Shown here piece after piece: positions 17,373 to 25,059 of a stretch of DNA of 52,196 bases. The notes beneath the pieces were generated by a model that saw nothing but the letters and a program-made list of their open reading frames with translations, ran no database searches and had not been told where the DNA came from. How positions within the stretch are numbered: position 1 is the stretch's first letter; each line of letters begins with the position of its first letter. This stretch comes from Candidatus Woesearchaeota archaeon (GTDB taxonomy: Archaea > Nanobdellota > Nanobdellia > Woesearchaeales > GW2011-AR9): contig JACPND010000023.1 in the NCBI GenBank assembly GCA_016185625.1, positions 1-52,196 of the forward strand, written 5' to 3'. Position numbers and translations under genes: made by a program.

Positions 17373-17729
17373 TTAGTGTAGGACAGGCTGCTGTTCTGCG
17401 GCTTTCCGCTTCCGTATGTAGGCAGGGATCGCCGGATTTGGTGGCTGGAGAACAACACACGGGACTTCCATATACCCGGCAACGGCATACGCTGAAACCA
17501 CTTCTGCATTTTCTAGAATGCGATAGGTATCTTCATTATCTTTAAACACCAAGGCCTGAAAACCGGTTTTTCCATTATAAAGCAACACGGCCAAATTAAA
17601 AACATGATCATATACCTTAGCTACTTTACTTTCCAACGAATGAGCTCGCGGAGCCAGGTCATGGAACTCATCAGGCGTAATATAATCCTCAGGATCTATT
17701 TTCTCGAGTGGAATAAGCTGTAAACTCAC
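17373..17729 (-). CDS. Hypothetical protein, ParB/sulfiredoxin-like look
   Basis: 118 residues. The stretch FQALVFKDNEDTYRILENAE...AYAVAGYMEVPCVVL resembles the ParB/Srx fold pattern (strand, helix, then EVPC.VL), but the catalytic-type GxxR/H motif is missing, so the assignment is weak. Its ATG overlaps the spt5 stop (ATGA), so it is the third gene of secE-spt5. In many archaea rpl11 occupies this position; here it does not. Confidence 0.55.
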   Translation of the reverse strand: MSLQLIPLEKIDPEDYITPDEFHDLAPRAHSLESKVAKVYDHVFNLAVLLYNGKTGFQALVFKDNEDTYRILENAEVVSAYAVAGYMEVPCVVLQPPNPAIPAYIRKRKAAEQQPVLH

Positions 17730-18184
17730 TTTTCTTCCTCTTCGCCTTCCCGACGGATGACCTTCACCGCATCCATCTTGACGGTAATCGGAATAGGAAC
17801 AGCTGCTTCTAATAATTCTACCACAATCTCTTCTTTGGGCTTGTTGATGCGGATAACCTTGGCATTCTCCCTCTTGAATGGCCCGGAAATAATCTCTACA
17901 ATATCATTCTTGTGAATATTCATCTCTACTTTCACTTGCTCTAACATATGCTCGATTTCCTGATAGGGTATCTCTGCCCGCAGCAATCCTCGGGCATACG
18001 GCACGCCCTGAATCACCGCTTCTGCCGCTTCTTTTGAAGTTGCTTCTATGAAAATATAGCCACGCATCCCATGTGCTCGCACGACCGCTCCTATCTCAGC
18101 ACCCTGTTTCTCAAGCTTGGAAATAAGATAGTCAACGACCTGATCTTCCCTGTTTGCTGCCGTTCGTATGCCAAATAATGCCAT
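17726..18184 (-). CDS. spt5: Transcription elongation factor Spt5
   Basis: 152 residues, the archaeal NusG/Spt5 length. The NGN domain (about 1-85) shows AANREDQVVDYL, GYIFIEA and PYARGLL; the KOW domain (about 90-130) shows VEIISGPFKRENAKVIRI. It binds the RNA polymerase clamp and supports processive elongation. It begins 1 nt after the secE stop, the classical archaeal secE-spt5 operon. Confidence 0.95.
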   Translation of the reverse strand: MALFGIRTAANREDQVVDYLISKLEKQGAEIGAVVRAHGMRGYIFIEATSKEAAEAVIQGVPYARGLLRAEIPYQEIEHMLEQVKVEMNIHKNDIVEIISGPFKRENAKVIRINKPKEEIVVELLEAAVPIPITVKMDAVKVIRREGEEEEK

Positions 18185-18185
18185 G

Positions 18186-18383
18186 TTAAAATAACAACTG
18201 TTTTAATAGGAAAATGATGAAACCTAGAGCACCCAGCACCGCAATCCCCAAACCTGTCACTTTCACTAAGCTTTTATACTCCTGCTGGTCGGGCTTCTTG
18301 GTGATACGCAGAACCCGCATCGTCTCCTTACAGAAACGCATCAGTTTGTTGGGTTGCTGGACTTCCGGCTGCTCCTCTTCCAT
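18186..18383 (-). CDS. secE: SecE/Sec61-gamma subunit
   Basis: 65 residues. An amphipathic N-terminal region with RVLRITKKPDQQEY is followed by one TM helix (about 45-63), typical for archaeal SecE of the SecYE translocon. TATA CTTTATAAATG (18402-18412) lies 25 nt before the ATG, so the message is leaderless. First gene of the spt5 operon. Confidence 0.92.
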   Translation of the reverse strand: MEEEQPEVQQPNKLMRFCKETMRVLRITKKPDQQEYKSLVKVTGLGIAVLGALGFIIFLLKQLLF

Positions 18384-18427
18384 CTGGTTGAAAACAAGAA
18401 ATTCATTTATAAAGGTTTTGGTGAAAA

Positions 18428-18585
18428 GTACTTATTTAGCTGGATTATATTCTGCAGTAGCTATGTTACCTTTTAGTAGTGCTCGGAAAAACCTTAAAAT
18501 AGAGACGAAGTGTCACTGCGTTCTCTAGTTACTTACACTTCGTTCCAGCAACAGATAGTGGTGCTTCACTTCAGGACACTGAAGT
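18428..18585. other. Gene-free region with GTACTTATTTAGC box and two hairpins
   Basis: GTACTTATTTAGC (18428-18440) recurs at 27858-27870, in both cases just outside the promoter of a minus-strand housekeeping gene (secE, tfb). Downstream are a 9-bp stem ACGAAGTGT (18505-18513)/ACACTTCGT (18535-18543) and a 7-bp hairpin ACTTCAG/CTGAAGT (18568-18585). No protein-like frame is present between 18384 and 18696. Confidence 0.35.
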
Positions 18586-18696
18586 ATTACAATTCTTCAA
18601 ACATTTTCATAATTTAAGGAATAGTAGTGGGCGGCAGTTATAAAATCTACCGAAAATCCCCAAATCTTTATAAATCAGGAAACTTCTTTTTTCTTT

Positions 18697-19803
18697 ATGG
18701 CCTTAACCATCCAGCAAAAACTGCATCTGAAAAAGTTAATTAAAGAATTAAAGAGCTATAAGGCTCCCCACACAGAATTCGTCTCGGTCTATGTTCCCGC
18801 AGGATATGATTTGATTAAAATCATCCAGCATCTGGCAGAAGAGCAGGGGACGGCTTCGAACATCAAATCAACGGGCACGAGAAAGAATGTGCAGTCCGCG
18901 CTGGAGCGCATGATTCAGCATCTGCGCTTGTTCAAGAAAACACCGGAGAATGGATTAGTGGTCTTTTCCGGAAATGTGGCCGCGCTGGAAGGCAGAGACG
19001 ACGTGCGCGTCTGGAGTTTTGAGCCGCCGTCGCCGTTGAATATCCGCATTTACCGCTGCGACAAGAATTTTGTGACGGATATTCTGGAAGATATGCTGCT
19101 GGAACATCGCGTGTATGGCCTGGTGGTACTCGACCGGAGAGATGCCATCCTGGCTTTGCTGAAAGGAAAGTCGCTGCAAGTCTTGCAGAAAACACACTCT
19201 GAAGTGCCGGGAAAGTTTAAGACGGGAGGTCAGAGTGCAGCTCGTTTCGCCCGCATCCGTGAAGGTGCGTACAGAGATCATTTCAAGAAAATCGCTGACT
19301 ATATGAAAGAACAATTTTTGCCATTGGGAAATAATCTGAAAGGCATCATTGTCGGCGGTCCGGGAACGACGGTGAATGATTTTGTGAGCAACGAATACCT
19401 GACAGGAGAGTTGCAGCGGAAGATCATCGGCACGAAAGATCTATCCTATACTGAGGAATTCGGATTGCAGGAGCTGTTAGACAAATGCGGCGATCTGCTG
19501 GCGGAAGAAGAGATTGCGCAGGAAAAAAAAGCGATGGAGATGCTCTTCACCAAACTGCGTGACAGCCCGGGGAAAGTTGCCTATGGAGAGAAAGAGACGC
19601 TGCGGGCTTTAGAGATGAATGCTGTTGATGTCCTCTATTTATCGGAGAATTTGCCGGAGGATCAGATTTTTGAATTGGAAGAGCGTGCGCAGAAAGGCGG
19701 AGCGGCAATAAAAATCATCTCCACTGAGACGCGTGAAGGTGTGCAGCTGCGGGATTTAGGCGGGATTGCGGCGATATTGAGGTATGAATTGGCGGAAGGG
19801 TAA
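18697..19803 (+). CDS. prf1: Peptide chain release factor aRF1
   Basis: 368 residues. NIKS (55-58) is the stop-codon-reading motif, GGQ (about 177-179) the peptidyl-tRNA hydrolysis motif, followed by the central and C-terminal eRF1 domains. TATA CTTTATAAATC (about 18664-18674) precedes the ATG. The last 14 codons are duplicated 0.8 kb downstream (see the repeats), and this copy ends in ...AEG before TAA, whereas the downstream copy ends ...AET before TGA. Confidence 0.96.
   Translation: MALTIQQKLHLKKLIKELKSYKAPHTEFVSVYVPAGYDLIKIIQHLAEEQGTASNIKSTGTRKNVQSALERMIQHLRLFKKTPENGLVVFSGNVAALEGRDDVRVWSFEPPSPLNIRIYRCDKNFVTDILEDMLLEHRVYGLVVLDRRDAILALLKGKSLQVLQKTHSEVPGKFKTGGQSAARFARIREGAYRDHFKKIADYMKEQFLPLGNNLKGIIVGGPGTTVNDFVSNEYLTGELQRKIIGTKDLSYTEEFGLQELLDKCGDLLAEEEIAQEKKAMEMLFTKLRDSPGKVAYGEKETLRALEMNAVDVLYLSENLPEDQIFELEERAQKGGAAIKIISTETREGVQLRDLGGIAAILRYELAEG
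19756..19797 (+). repeat. 42-bp direct repeat, copy 1 (inside prf1)
   Basis: Perfectly identical to 20568-20609. It encodes LGGIAAILRYELAE at the C-terminus of aRF1. Confidence 0.95.
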
Positions 19804-19826
19804 GGTAAAGTCAGGCATAAAAAGAG

Positions 19827-20147
19827 GTGTTTAGAATCAATTCCTTTGAGCAGAACATTCGGCAGAAACTTAAGAATTATAACTCGGAAGAGAAAATATT
19901 TCTCAAGAAAAATTATGTTTATGAAATTTTCATTAAGCATGGAATTCAGGAATTTGAGGTTGACTATCTCTTCGACGCCAAAAGAATATTGAAAATTTAC
20001 CCGGACGTGGCTTTTTCTGACCGGATAGATGCAGAAATAAATGCTGGCAAGGACCGCCGACTTAAAATTATCTTCATGTTTGATCCGTTTTTACAAGGCC
20101 AGAAACATCTCGGAAAAGTTGGGATTGTTACCGTTTTTAAGCTGTAG
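19827..20147 (+). CDS. Small basic protein, weakly BrnT/DUF4258-like
   Basis: 106 residues from a GTG. The stretch IKHGIQEFEVDYLFDAKR and the following R/K-rich strand (DRRLKIIFMFDP) recall BrnT/DUF4258 toxins (HGI..EVE..F), but I cannot see the full motif set. Together with the convergent DUF2283-like gene it fills the 770-bp segment between the 42-bp direct repeats. Toxin-antitoxin partners of these families usually run in the same direction, so that reading is tentative. Confidence 0.45.
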   Translation: MFRINSFEQNIRQKLKNYNSEEKIFLKKNYVYEIFIKHGIQEFEVDYLFDAKRILKIYPDVAFSDRIDAEINAGKDRRLKIIFMFDPFLQGQKHLGKVGIVTVFKL

Positions 20148-20499
20148 AGCAGGCGAAACTTTCACTGAAGGCGGCCGATCCCAGGTCCACTCCGGCATGG
20201 GACCATACCAACGGGCTTTCCATTTCTTGATATTGGAGTGTGACAGTTATAACAATCATTTTCTGAGAGGGATTATAACGTATTTCGACGTTGCAGCCTT
20301 GAATGTCCTGCAGGGCTTCCAAAGGTATTTTAAAATTGTGATGTACGCCCATCAATTCGATGCCAATAATCTCTTTTTCCTTATTGAAGCTTAAGATAGC
20401 CAGCCCCAAATCCAAGTTTGATTCTATCTGTTCTCCAGACTTATAGATCACTAAGTGGTCGATTCCTTCATCGTAATGGATGTATTCTGTATGGCTCAT
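20137..20499 (-). CDS. DUF2283-like protein
   Basis: 120 residues from the ATG at 20499; TATA CTTTAAATAATC is centred about 29 nt upstream, which rejects the longer frame from 20541. The DUF2283 pattern is visible: HYDEGIDHLVIYKSGEQIES, then LGLAILSFNKEKEIIGIELM. The C-terminal 40 residues are extra. It overlaps the 3' end of the convergent gene by 11 nt. DUF2283 proteins often accompany DUF4258-type toxins. Confidence 0.6.
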   Translation of the reverse strand: MSHTEYIHYDEGIDHLVIYKSGEQIESNLDLGLAILSFNKEKEIIGIELMGVHHNFKIPLEALQDIQGCNVEIRYNPSQKMIVITVTLQYQEMESPLVWSHAGVDLGSAAFSESFACSTA

Positions 20500-20567
20500 A
20501 GCTACTGTTTTGCGGCAAAGATTATTTAAAGGTATCGCCAAATTTAGTGTCTGGGCTGATTCTCATC

Positions 20568-20609
20568 TTAGGCGGGATTGCGGCGATATTGAGGTATGAA
20601 TTGGCGGAA
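20568..20609 (+). repeat. 42-bp direct repeat, copy 2 (prf1 3'-end copy)
   Basis: Perfect copy of 19756-19797, followed by ACATGA, in which the stop TGA of the prf1 frame overlaps the ATG of the next gene at 20612. This looks like the ancestral prf1/metallopeptidase junction. Confidence 0.95.
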
Positions 20610-20611
20610 AC

Positions 20612-21274
20612 ATGAACTTAATCCACGATTCCTTTGCACGCTTATTTCCAGAAAAAGATTTTCCCTACCAACCAGAACTCGAATACAACCGCCGCCTATC
20701 CGATTTCAATGCCAATATTCGTCTGTACAATAACATCCTCAAAGTCAGCCTGAATCTGCAATGGAAAGACATCGACGATGAGATTAAAATCGGTTTGATC
20801 CAATCCCTCCTGCTGAAGATTCTTAAGAAGAAAGGACATACCCGAAATATCGTTCTCTACAACAACTTCCTGCGCAATATTCCTGCCCTCACACTGAAAA
20901 CAAAAAATGATCCTCTCTTGGAAGCATCGTTTGCGCGGGTAAACCAACAATTTTTTCAAAGCCAATTACAGCAGCCAAATCTCAAATGGGGAACAGCGTC
21001 ATTCCGGAAACTAGCTAGCTATAATTTTCATAACGACACTATTGCCGTGTCTACTTTATTTAATGATGCCAAACCCCAAATTCTGGATTTTATCATGTAC
21101 CATGAAATGCTGCACAAATTTCATAAATTTAAGCATAGCAATGGTCGAAGCGCATTTCATACTCGTGAGTTTAGAGAAGCAGAACATTCCTATCCTGGTC
21201 ACGAGAAGATAGAAAAAGAGATTACTGCCATTATTCGTATGAAGAAATTGCGCCGATCATGGTGGAGAAGGTGA
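20612..21274 (+). CDS. SprT-like zinc metallopeptidase
   Basis: 220 residues. The zinc motif HEMLH (164-168) is followed by a downstream His-containing HSNGRSAFHTREFREAE, the SprT-like arrangement. The N-terminal half is helical. SprT-like proteins of the Spartan group degrade DNA-protein crosslinks, but small archaeal members are uncharacterised. The ATG overlaps the stop of the prf1 remnant, so it was probably once coupled to prf1. Confidence 0.78.
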   Translation: MNLIHDSFARLFPEKDFPYQPELEYNRRLSDFNANIRLYNNILKVSLNLQWKDIDDEIKIGLIQSLLLKILKKKGHTRNIVLYNNFLRNIPALTLKTKNDPLLEASFARVNQQFFQSQLQQPNLKWGTASFRKLASYNFHNDTIAVSTLFNDAKPQILDFIMYHEMLHKFHKFKHSNGRSAFHTREFREAEHSYPGHEKIEKEITAIIRMKKLRRSWWRR

Positions 21275-21339
21275 GGAGAAGAAATAGATGATGATTTTCT
21301 TAGCATAAGTTTTATATTCTAGTGTTGTGAAAATCGATT

Positions 21340-21936
21340 ATGAATAAAATTACGTTACTTATTCACCCCTTCTTTTATACCAGATGGTTTGTATGCATGC
21401 AGTTCAATAATGAAGCCTGCTATCACGGAAAAACTCTTAGGGCTGATCTTGCCAGTGAAATTGCATCAGACTTTCCGTTAGAACCAAAAAAAATATTGGA
21501 TAAATATAAACAGGGAGTGCTATGGTCAAGAGATGGCTTCCTCATTACATATAAAGCAAGAGGCTTTTCGCCTGCACTGGACTTTGAAAGGCAACTATTT
21601 GATTATATCGAAGAAACAGTGCCCTCTCACCACGTTCATCATTATATTGCGCCAAGTGATTTCAGAGAGGAGGATACCGATGAAGATGGGAGAAAAGTCA
21701 CCGATTTTTTAGTGCAAAAATATGGTTATGAAGCCATGAGAGAGATAGAATTGTATGCTTTTGGGGAAGACTTGGCGGGATGCGTTGCTGCTAATGCGCA
21801 CAGAGTGCAATTGCGTTATCAAATCACCAAAAAACCGATTCTCCTTGCCAATTTTTCCAGCCACAGTCCAGATTTCACTTTGGACGAGAGAATAACCCAA
21901 GTTAGGCGCCTTTACCCAGAAATAGATATTAGATGA
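21340..21936 (+). CDS. Hypothetical protein, 198 residues
   Basis: Starts MNKITLLIHPFFY and ends with a regular helix (TLDERITQVRRLYPEIDIR). Soluble alpha/beta composition; acidic patch FREEDTDEDGRKV near residue 110. A TATA-like TTTTATATTC lies about 30 nt before the ATG. I do not recognise a family, though the look of a Rossmann-like enzyme with an early His is noted. The 3' side is separated from the histone gene by a new promoter. Confidence 0.6.
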   Translation: MNKITLLIHPFFYTRWFVCMQFNNEACYHGKTLRADLASEIASDFPLEPKKILDKYKQGVLWSRDGFLITYKARGFSPALDFERQLFDYIEETVPSHHVHHYIAPSDFREEDTDEDGRKVTDFLVQKYGYEAMREIELYAFGEDLAGCVAANAHRVQLRYQITKKPILLANFSSHSPDFTLDERITQVRRLYPEIDIR

Positions 21937-22006
21937 AATTGAAAAACCTTTCTATTTTCTTAATTTTAACGCAATGTTTAAAAATAACCCCTAATTTTAA
22001 AGCGGA

Positions 22007-22219
22007 ATGAAAAAGAGGGTGCTGTCGCTGAATGCCATGGATAAGCTGATGCGGCAAGCCGGCGCTCCCAGAGTCTCCGATGAAGCCACCGAAGCCTTGG
22101 CGGAATTGCTGGAGAAGAACGGCTTGGAAATCTCCCGGGAAGCAGTGAAATACGCAGAACATGCCGGCCGAAAGACCGTGACGGCAAAAGATGTACGCTT
22201 AGCAGGTGGTGTGCCATGA
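22007..22219 (+). CDS. Archaeal histone
   Basis: 70 residues, a single histone fold: helix 1 NAMDKLMRQAGAPRVSDEA, long helix 2 (EALAELLEKNGLEISREAVKYAEHAG), then RKTVTAKDVRLAG with the typical loop-2 K-T-V-T-A-D pattern. TGTTTAAAAATA about 30 nt upstream is a likely TATA box. It overlaps the aIF5A start by 4 nt (ATGA), so the two are co-translated. Confidence 0.93.
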   Translation: MKKRVLSLNAMDKLMRQAGAPRVSDEATEALAELLEKNGLEISREAVKYAEHAGRKTVTAKDVRLAGGVP

Positions 22220-22614
22220 CTGATTACGAACGAAAATTAACGGATATCGGCTCTTTGAAAAAAGGAGATACGATCATTATTGATGGTGCGCCGTGCAAGA
22301 TCATGGACACCGCGACGTCACGGCCGGGAAAACACGGGCATGCCAAAGTGAACTTGACTGCGGTAGGCATATTAGATGGCAAGAAACGGAATGTCGTCAT
22401 GCCCGGTCACGAGAAAGTGGAAGTGCCTATCATCGAGAAGAAGTCCGCTCAGGTATTATCTGTCGTTGGAAAAACCGCCAATGTGATGGACACGGAAACC
22501 TATGAAACTTTTGAGATGGAGATTCCGGAAGAATTAGAAGGGCAGGTACGGGAAGGAGTAGAAGTATTATACTGGAGCGTCATGGGCGCTAAAGTGATGA
22601 AACAAGTCAAGTGA
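22216..22614 (+). CDS. eif5a: Translation factor aIF5A
   Basis: 132 residues, two-domain SH3-like plus OB fold. The hypusine loop is SRPGKHGHAK with Lys39 as the modified residue. The factor helps the ribosome through difficult peptide bonds such as polyproline. It lies in a histone-aIF5A-L40e string. Confidence 0.96.
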   Translation: MTDYERKLTDIGSLKKGDTIIIDGAPCKIMDTATSRPGKHGHAKVNLTAVGILDGKKRNVVMPGHEKVEVPIIEKKSAQVLSVVGKTANVMDTETYETFEMEIPEELEGQVREGVEVLYWSVMGAKVMKQVK

Positions 22615-22623
22615 TGAAGCCAC

Positions 22624-22785
22624 ATGGTCAAATTCGAAGAAGCAATGATGCGCAAGTTCCGGGACATTTTTGTCTGCCGCCGCTGCAAGTCCAAGCTGCG
22701 CGCACCCAGCCTGAAAGTAAGCCAAGGCAAGATCGTCTGCCGGAAATGTGGATTCACCAGGCTGCGGCCGAAACGAAAGAAATAA
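22624..22785 (+). CDS. rpl40e: Ribosomal protein L40e
   Basis: 53 residues, the short archaeal L40e: VKFEEAMMRKFRDIFVCRRC followed by KSKLRAPSLKV, then CRKCG and a basic RLRPKRKK tail. Four Cys (C18, C21, C39, C42) form the zinc site. It starts 9 nt after aIF5A. Confidence 0.93.
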   Translation: MVKFEEAMMRKFRDIFVCRRCKSKLRAPSLKVSQGKIVCRKCGFTRLRPKRKK

Positions 22786-22810
22786 ATAGTCCCTGAGAAG
22801 TTCTGAACGT

Positions 22811-23998
22811 ATGGCGATGGATGTTATTGATATTTTACTCAGGTATAAGTTCATCCTCCTGTTTTATCTGGCTATTGTCATCTTCCTGCTCTGGAAGCGC
22901 AAGAAGATTGATGTTCAGGGCAAAATCATCCTCTTGTACCGCACCAGATGGGGATTAGCTTGGATGGACCGCGTCTCCCAGAAATGGCGGGAATGGATTG
23001 TTCTGCTGGGCTATATTGGTGTGGGAGCCGGCTACGTCGGTCTTCTGCTGATTTCAGGCGTACTGCTCAAGAATTTATATGATTTATTGACCAAACCAGA
23101 GACGGTCTCCGGTGTTTCACTGGTGCTCCCCGGAATAAATGTCCCGGGGATGGGTGTGCTGCCTTTTTGGTACTGGATTGTCGCCTTGTTTTTCATTGCC
23201 ATAGTACACGAATTTGCTCATGGTGTTGTCGCCAGAGCGCATAACATCGAAGTCAGGAACACCGGATTCGTCTTTCTCGGCCCGATCATCGGCGCCTTTG
23301 TCGAGCCGAATGAGAAGAAATTGACCGGAGAGAAAGACATTGTCCAATATGCCGTCTTAGCTGCTGGCGCTTTTTCTAATATTTTGTTAGCCATACTGGC
23401 CGTGCTGCTGCTCAACATTGTCTTCATGCCCATTCAGCAGACGATGGTAGAGCCGGCCGGATTTTCCTTCGCTTCCTATTACAGCGATTCGCTTCCCTTT
23501 GCCCAAGCTGGAATTCCTGTAGGAACGTCTATCACCGGCATCAATAGCCTTCCTACGGCTAATTTTGAAACCTTCGCCGACCAACTGCAATGCCTGAAGC
23601 CGGGGCAGTCTGTCGAAGTTGAAACGAAAGAAAGGAAATATTCCCTTTTATTAGCGGCCAGTCCCGATCAGCCAGGCAAGCCCTTCCTCGGCATAAAAGA
23701 AATCAAAAACGAATTTGAACTGAAAGAGAAATATAAATCCGGCGGCTGGAAGACGATCTATTATCTTCTGGACTGGTGGAATGGCTTCCTGCGCTGGCTT
23801 TTTTTGCTCAGTTTTGGCATTGGCTTGTTTAATCTGCTTCCCCTGCCGGTTGTTGATGGCGGACGGATGATGCAGGTGACGCTGCACAAGATGAAAGGGA
23901 AAGAAGTGGGAGAAAAACGATATCGCCAGATCAGTCTGTTCTTTTTACTGTTGCTGTTGCTGAATTTATTTTTTCCGCTGTTGAGTAAGTTGTTTTAA
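22811..23998 (+). CDS. Site-2 protease-type membrane metallopeptidase (M50) with PDZ
   Basis: 395 residues with several TM helices. The zinc motif is HEFAH (133-137), and the distal Asp motif lies in LPLPVVDGGRM (about 343-353). Between them a PDZ-like domain (GTSITGINSLPTANFETFAD to FLGIKE) faces the outside. Such proteases cut TM segments of regulators or signal peptides. It is in the direction of the L40e genes, 25 nt downstream, and may share their transcript. Confidence 0.9.
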   Translation: MAMDVIDILLRYKFILLFYLAIVIFLLWKRKKIDVQGKIILLYRTRWGLAWMDRVSQKWREWIVLLGYIGVGAGYVGLLLISGVLLKNLYDLLTKPETVSGVSLVLPGINVPGMGVLPFWYWIVALFFIAIVHEFAHGVVARAHNIEVRNTGFVFLGPIIGAFVEPNEKKLTGEKDIVQYAVLAAGAFSNILLAILAVLLLNIVFMPIQQTMVEPAGFSFASYYSDSLPFAQAGIPVGTSITGINSLPTANFETFADQLQCLKPGQSVEVETKERKYSLLLAASPDQPGKPFLGIKEIKNEFELKEKYKSGGWKTIYYLLDWWNGFLRWLFLLSFGIGLFNLLPLPVVDGGRMMQVTLHKMKGKEVGEKRYRQISLFFLLLLLLNLFFPLLSKLF

Positions 23999-24470
23999 AC
24001 TTCAAATGGGTACTGTTCCAGATATTCCTTGAACAGAAATTGACCAATAGCCTTCACTTTTCCACGGCGGGTATTTTCCAGTACGGCAATGTATAGACTT
24101 TTACGTTATTTAGTGTATTGATTTAGCAAAGGGATATATTAGAAATGCGTTATTATTTTACACCATTCAACACATTTCTCTATACTCCGTTCTTTTCTTT
24201 GCTGGAAGATCCTGACTCGTGGGAAGATGTCGATGGTGTTCTTCCAGGTATCTCCATGCCTCCAGCAGATTAGAAGCCATAAACAATTCTTTTTTGGAAT
24301 GGCGCTGTGGAACGGTATCCTGAAAGAGAAAATCGTAGGTGTCTTTGTACGTCAAGGTAGATCCTTCGATGGCATTGCTGCTGGAGATGAAACTCCCAAC
24401 GGCAGCAGAGTTGCGGGGTATTAAACCCAGACGGGAATAAAGTGTCAGAAAATCCTTCCAAAGTTTTATA
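23995..24470 (-). pseudogene. Fic-domain protein remnant, catalytic core deleted
   Basis: The minus strand reads a Fic N-terminal region in one frame (LTLYSRLGLIPRNSAAVGSF, then SSSNAIEGSTLTYKDTYDFL, then NLLEAWRYLEEHH), stopping at 24167. After a gap the C-terminal piece resumes (LYIAVLENTRRGKVKAIGQF, FLFKEYLEQYPFEV) to a stop at 23995-23997 that overlaps the protease stop. The catalytic HPFxxGNGR core is missing between them and no start codon remains; its 5' part overlaps the apt promoter. An inactive relic of an AMP-transferase or toxin-type gene. Confidence 0.68.
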
Positions 24471-24495
24471 TATCTACATCTTTCCCAAGGATTCC

Positions 24496-25026
24496 ATGAA
24501 TGACTTTGACATTAAATCCGCCATCCGCACCGTCCCGCACTGGCCGAAACCAGGCATCATGTTCCGGGACATCACGACGCTGATAGAAAATCCCCGCGCC
24601 TTCCGCTATTGTATTGACCGGTTCAAAGAAAAGTATCAGCCTACAGGAATCACGAAGATTGCCGGCATCGAATCCCGCGGCTTTGTGTTTGGTGCGGCCT
24701 TAGCCTTGGAATTAGGATTACCCTTTGTCTTGATACGAAAGAAAGGGAAATTGCCCGCCGCAGTATTTGCTCAGGAATATGCGCTGGAATACGGCGTGGA
24801 TAAGATTGAAGTGCATCAGAATTCGATTACATCCGGAGATAGAGTGTTGATTGTTGATGATTTATTGGCGACCGGAGGCACGGCAATGGCGGCCTGTCAA
24901 TTAGTGGAAAAGTGCGGCGGCACCATCGTGGGATCGGCGTTTGTAATCAATCTTCCTGAATTGAAAGGAGTTGAGAAATTACGTAAATATAATCCTTTTT
25001 ATTTAGTCGAATTTGCCGGGGAATGA
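24496..25026 (+). CDS. apt: Adenine phosphoribosyltransferase
   Basis: 176 residues from the ATG at 24496; TATA TTTATATATC (24464-24473) is 28 nt upstream, so the frame from 24442 is too long. APRT signatures: HWPKPGIMFRDITTL, AGIESRGFVFGAALA, RKKGKLP and the PRPP loop VLIVDDLLATGGTA (about 116-129). It converts adenine plus PRPP to AMP. The PfkB kinase follows 33 nt later. Confidence 0.95.
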   Translation: MNDFDIKSAIRTVPHWPKPGIMFRDITTLIENPRAFRYCIDRFKEKYQPTGITKIAGIESRGFVFGAALALELGLPFVLIRKKGKLPAAVFAQEYALEYGVDKIEVHQNSITSGDRVLIVDDLLATGGTAMAACQLVEKCGGTIVGSAFVINLPELKGVEKLRKYNPFYLVEFAGE

Positions 25027-25059
25027 CGAAGGCAAAGGAATAATGAACGCGGAGAGATA

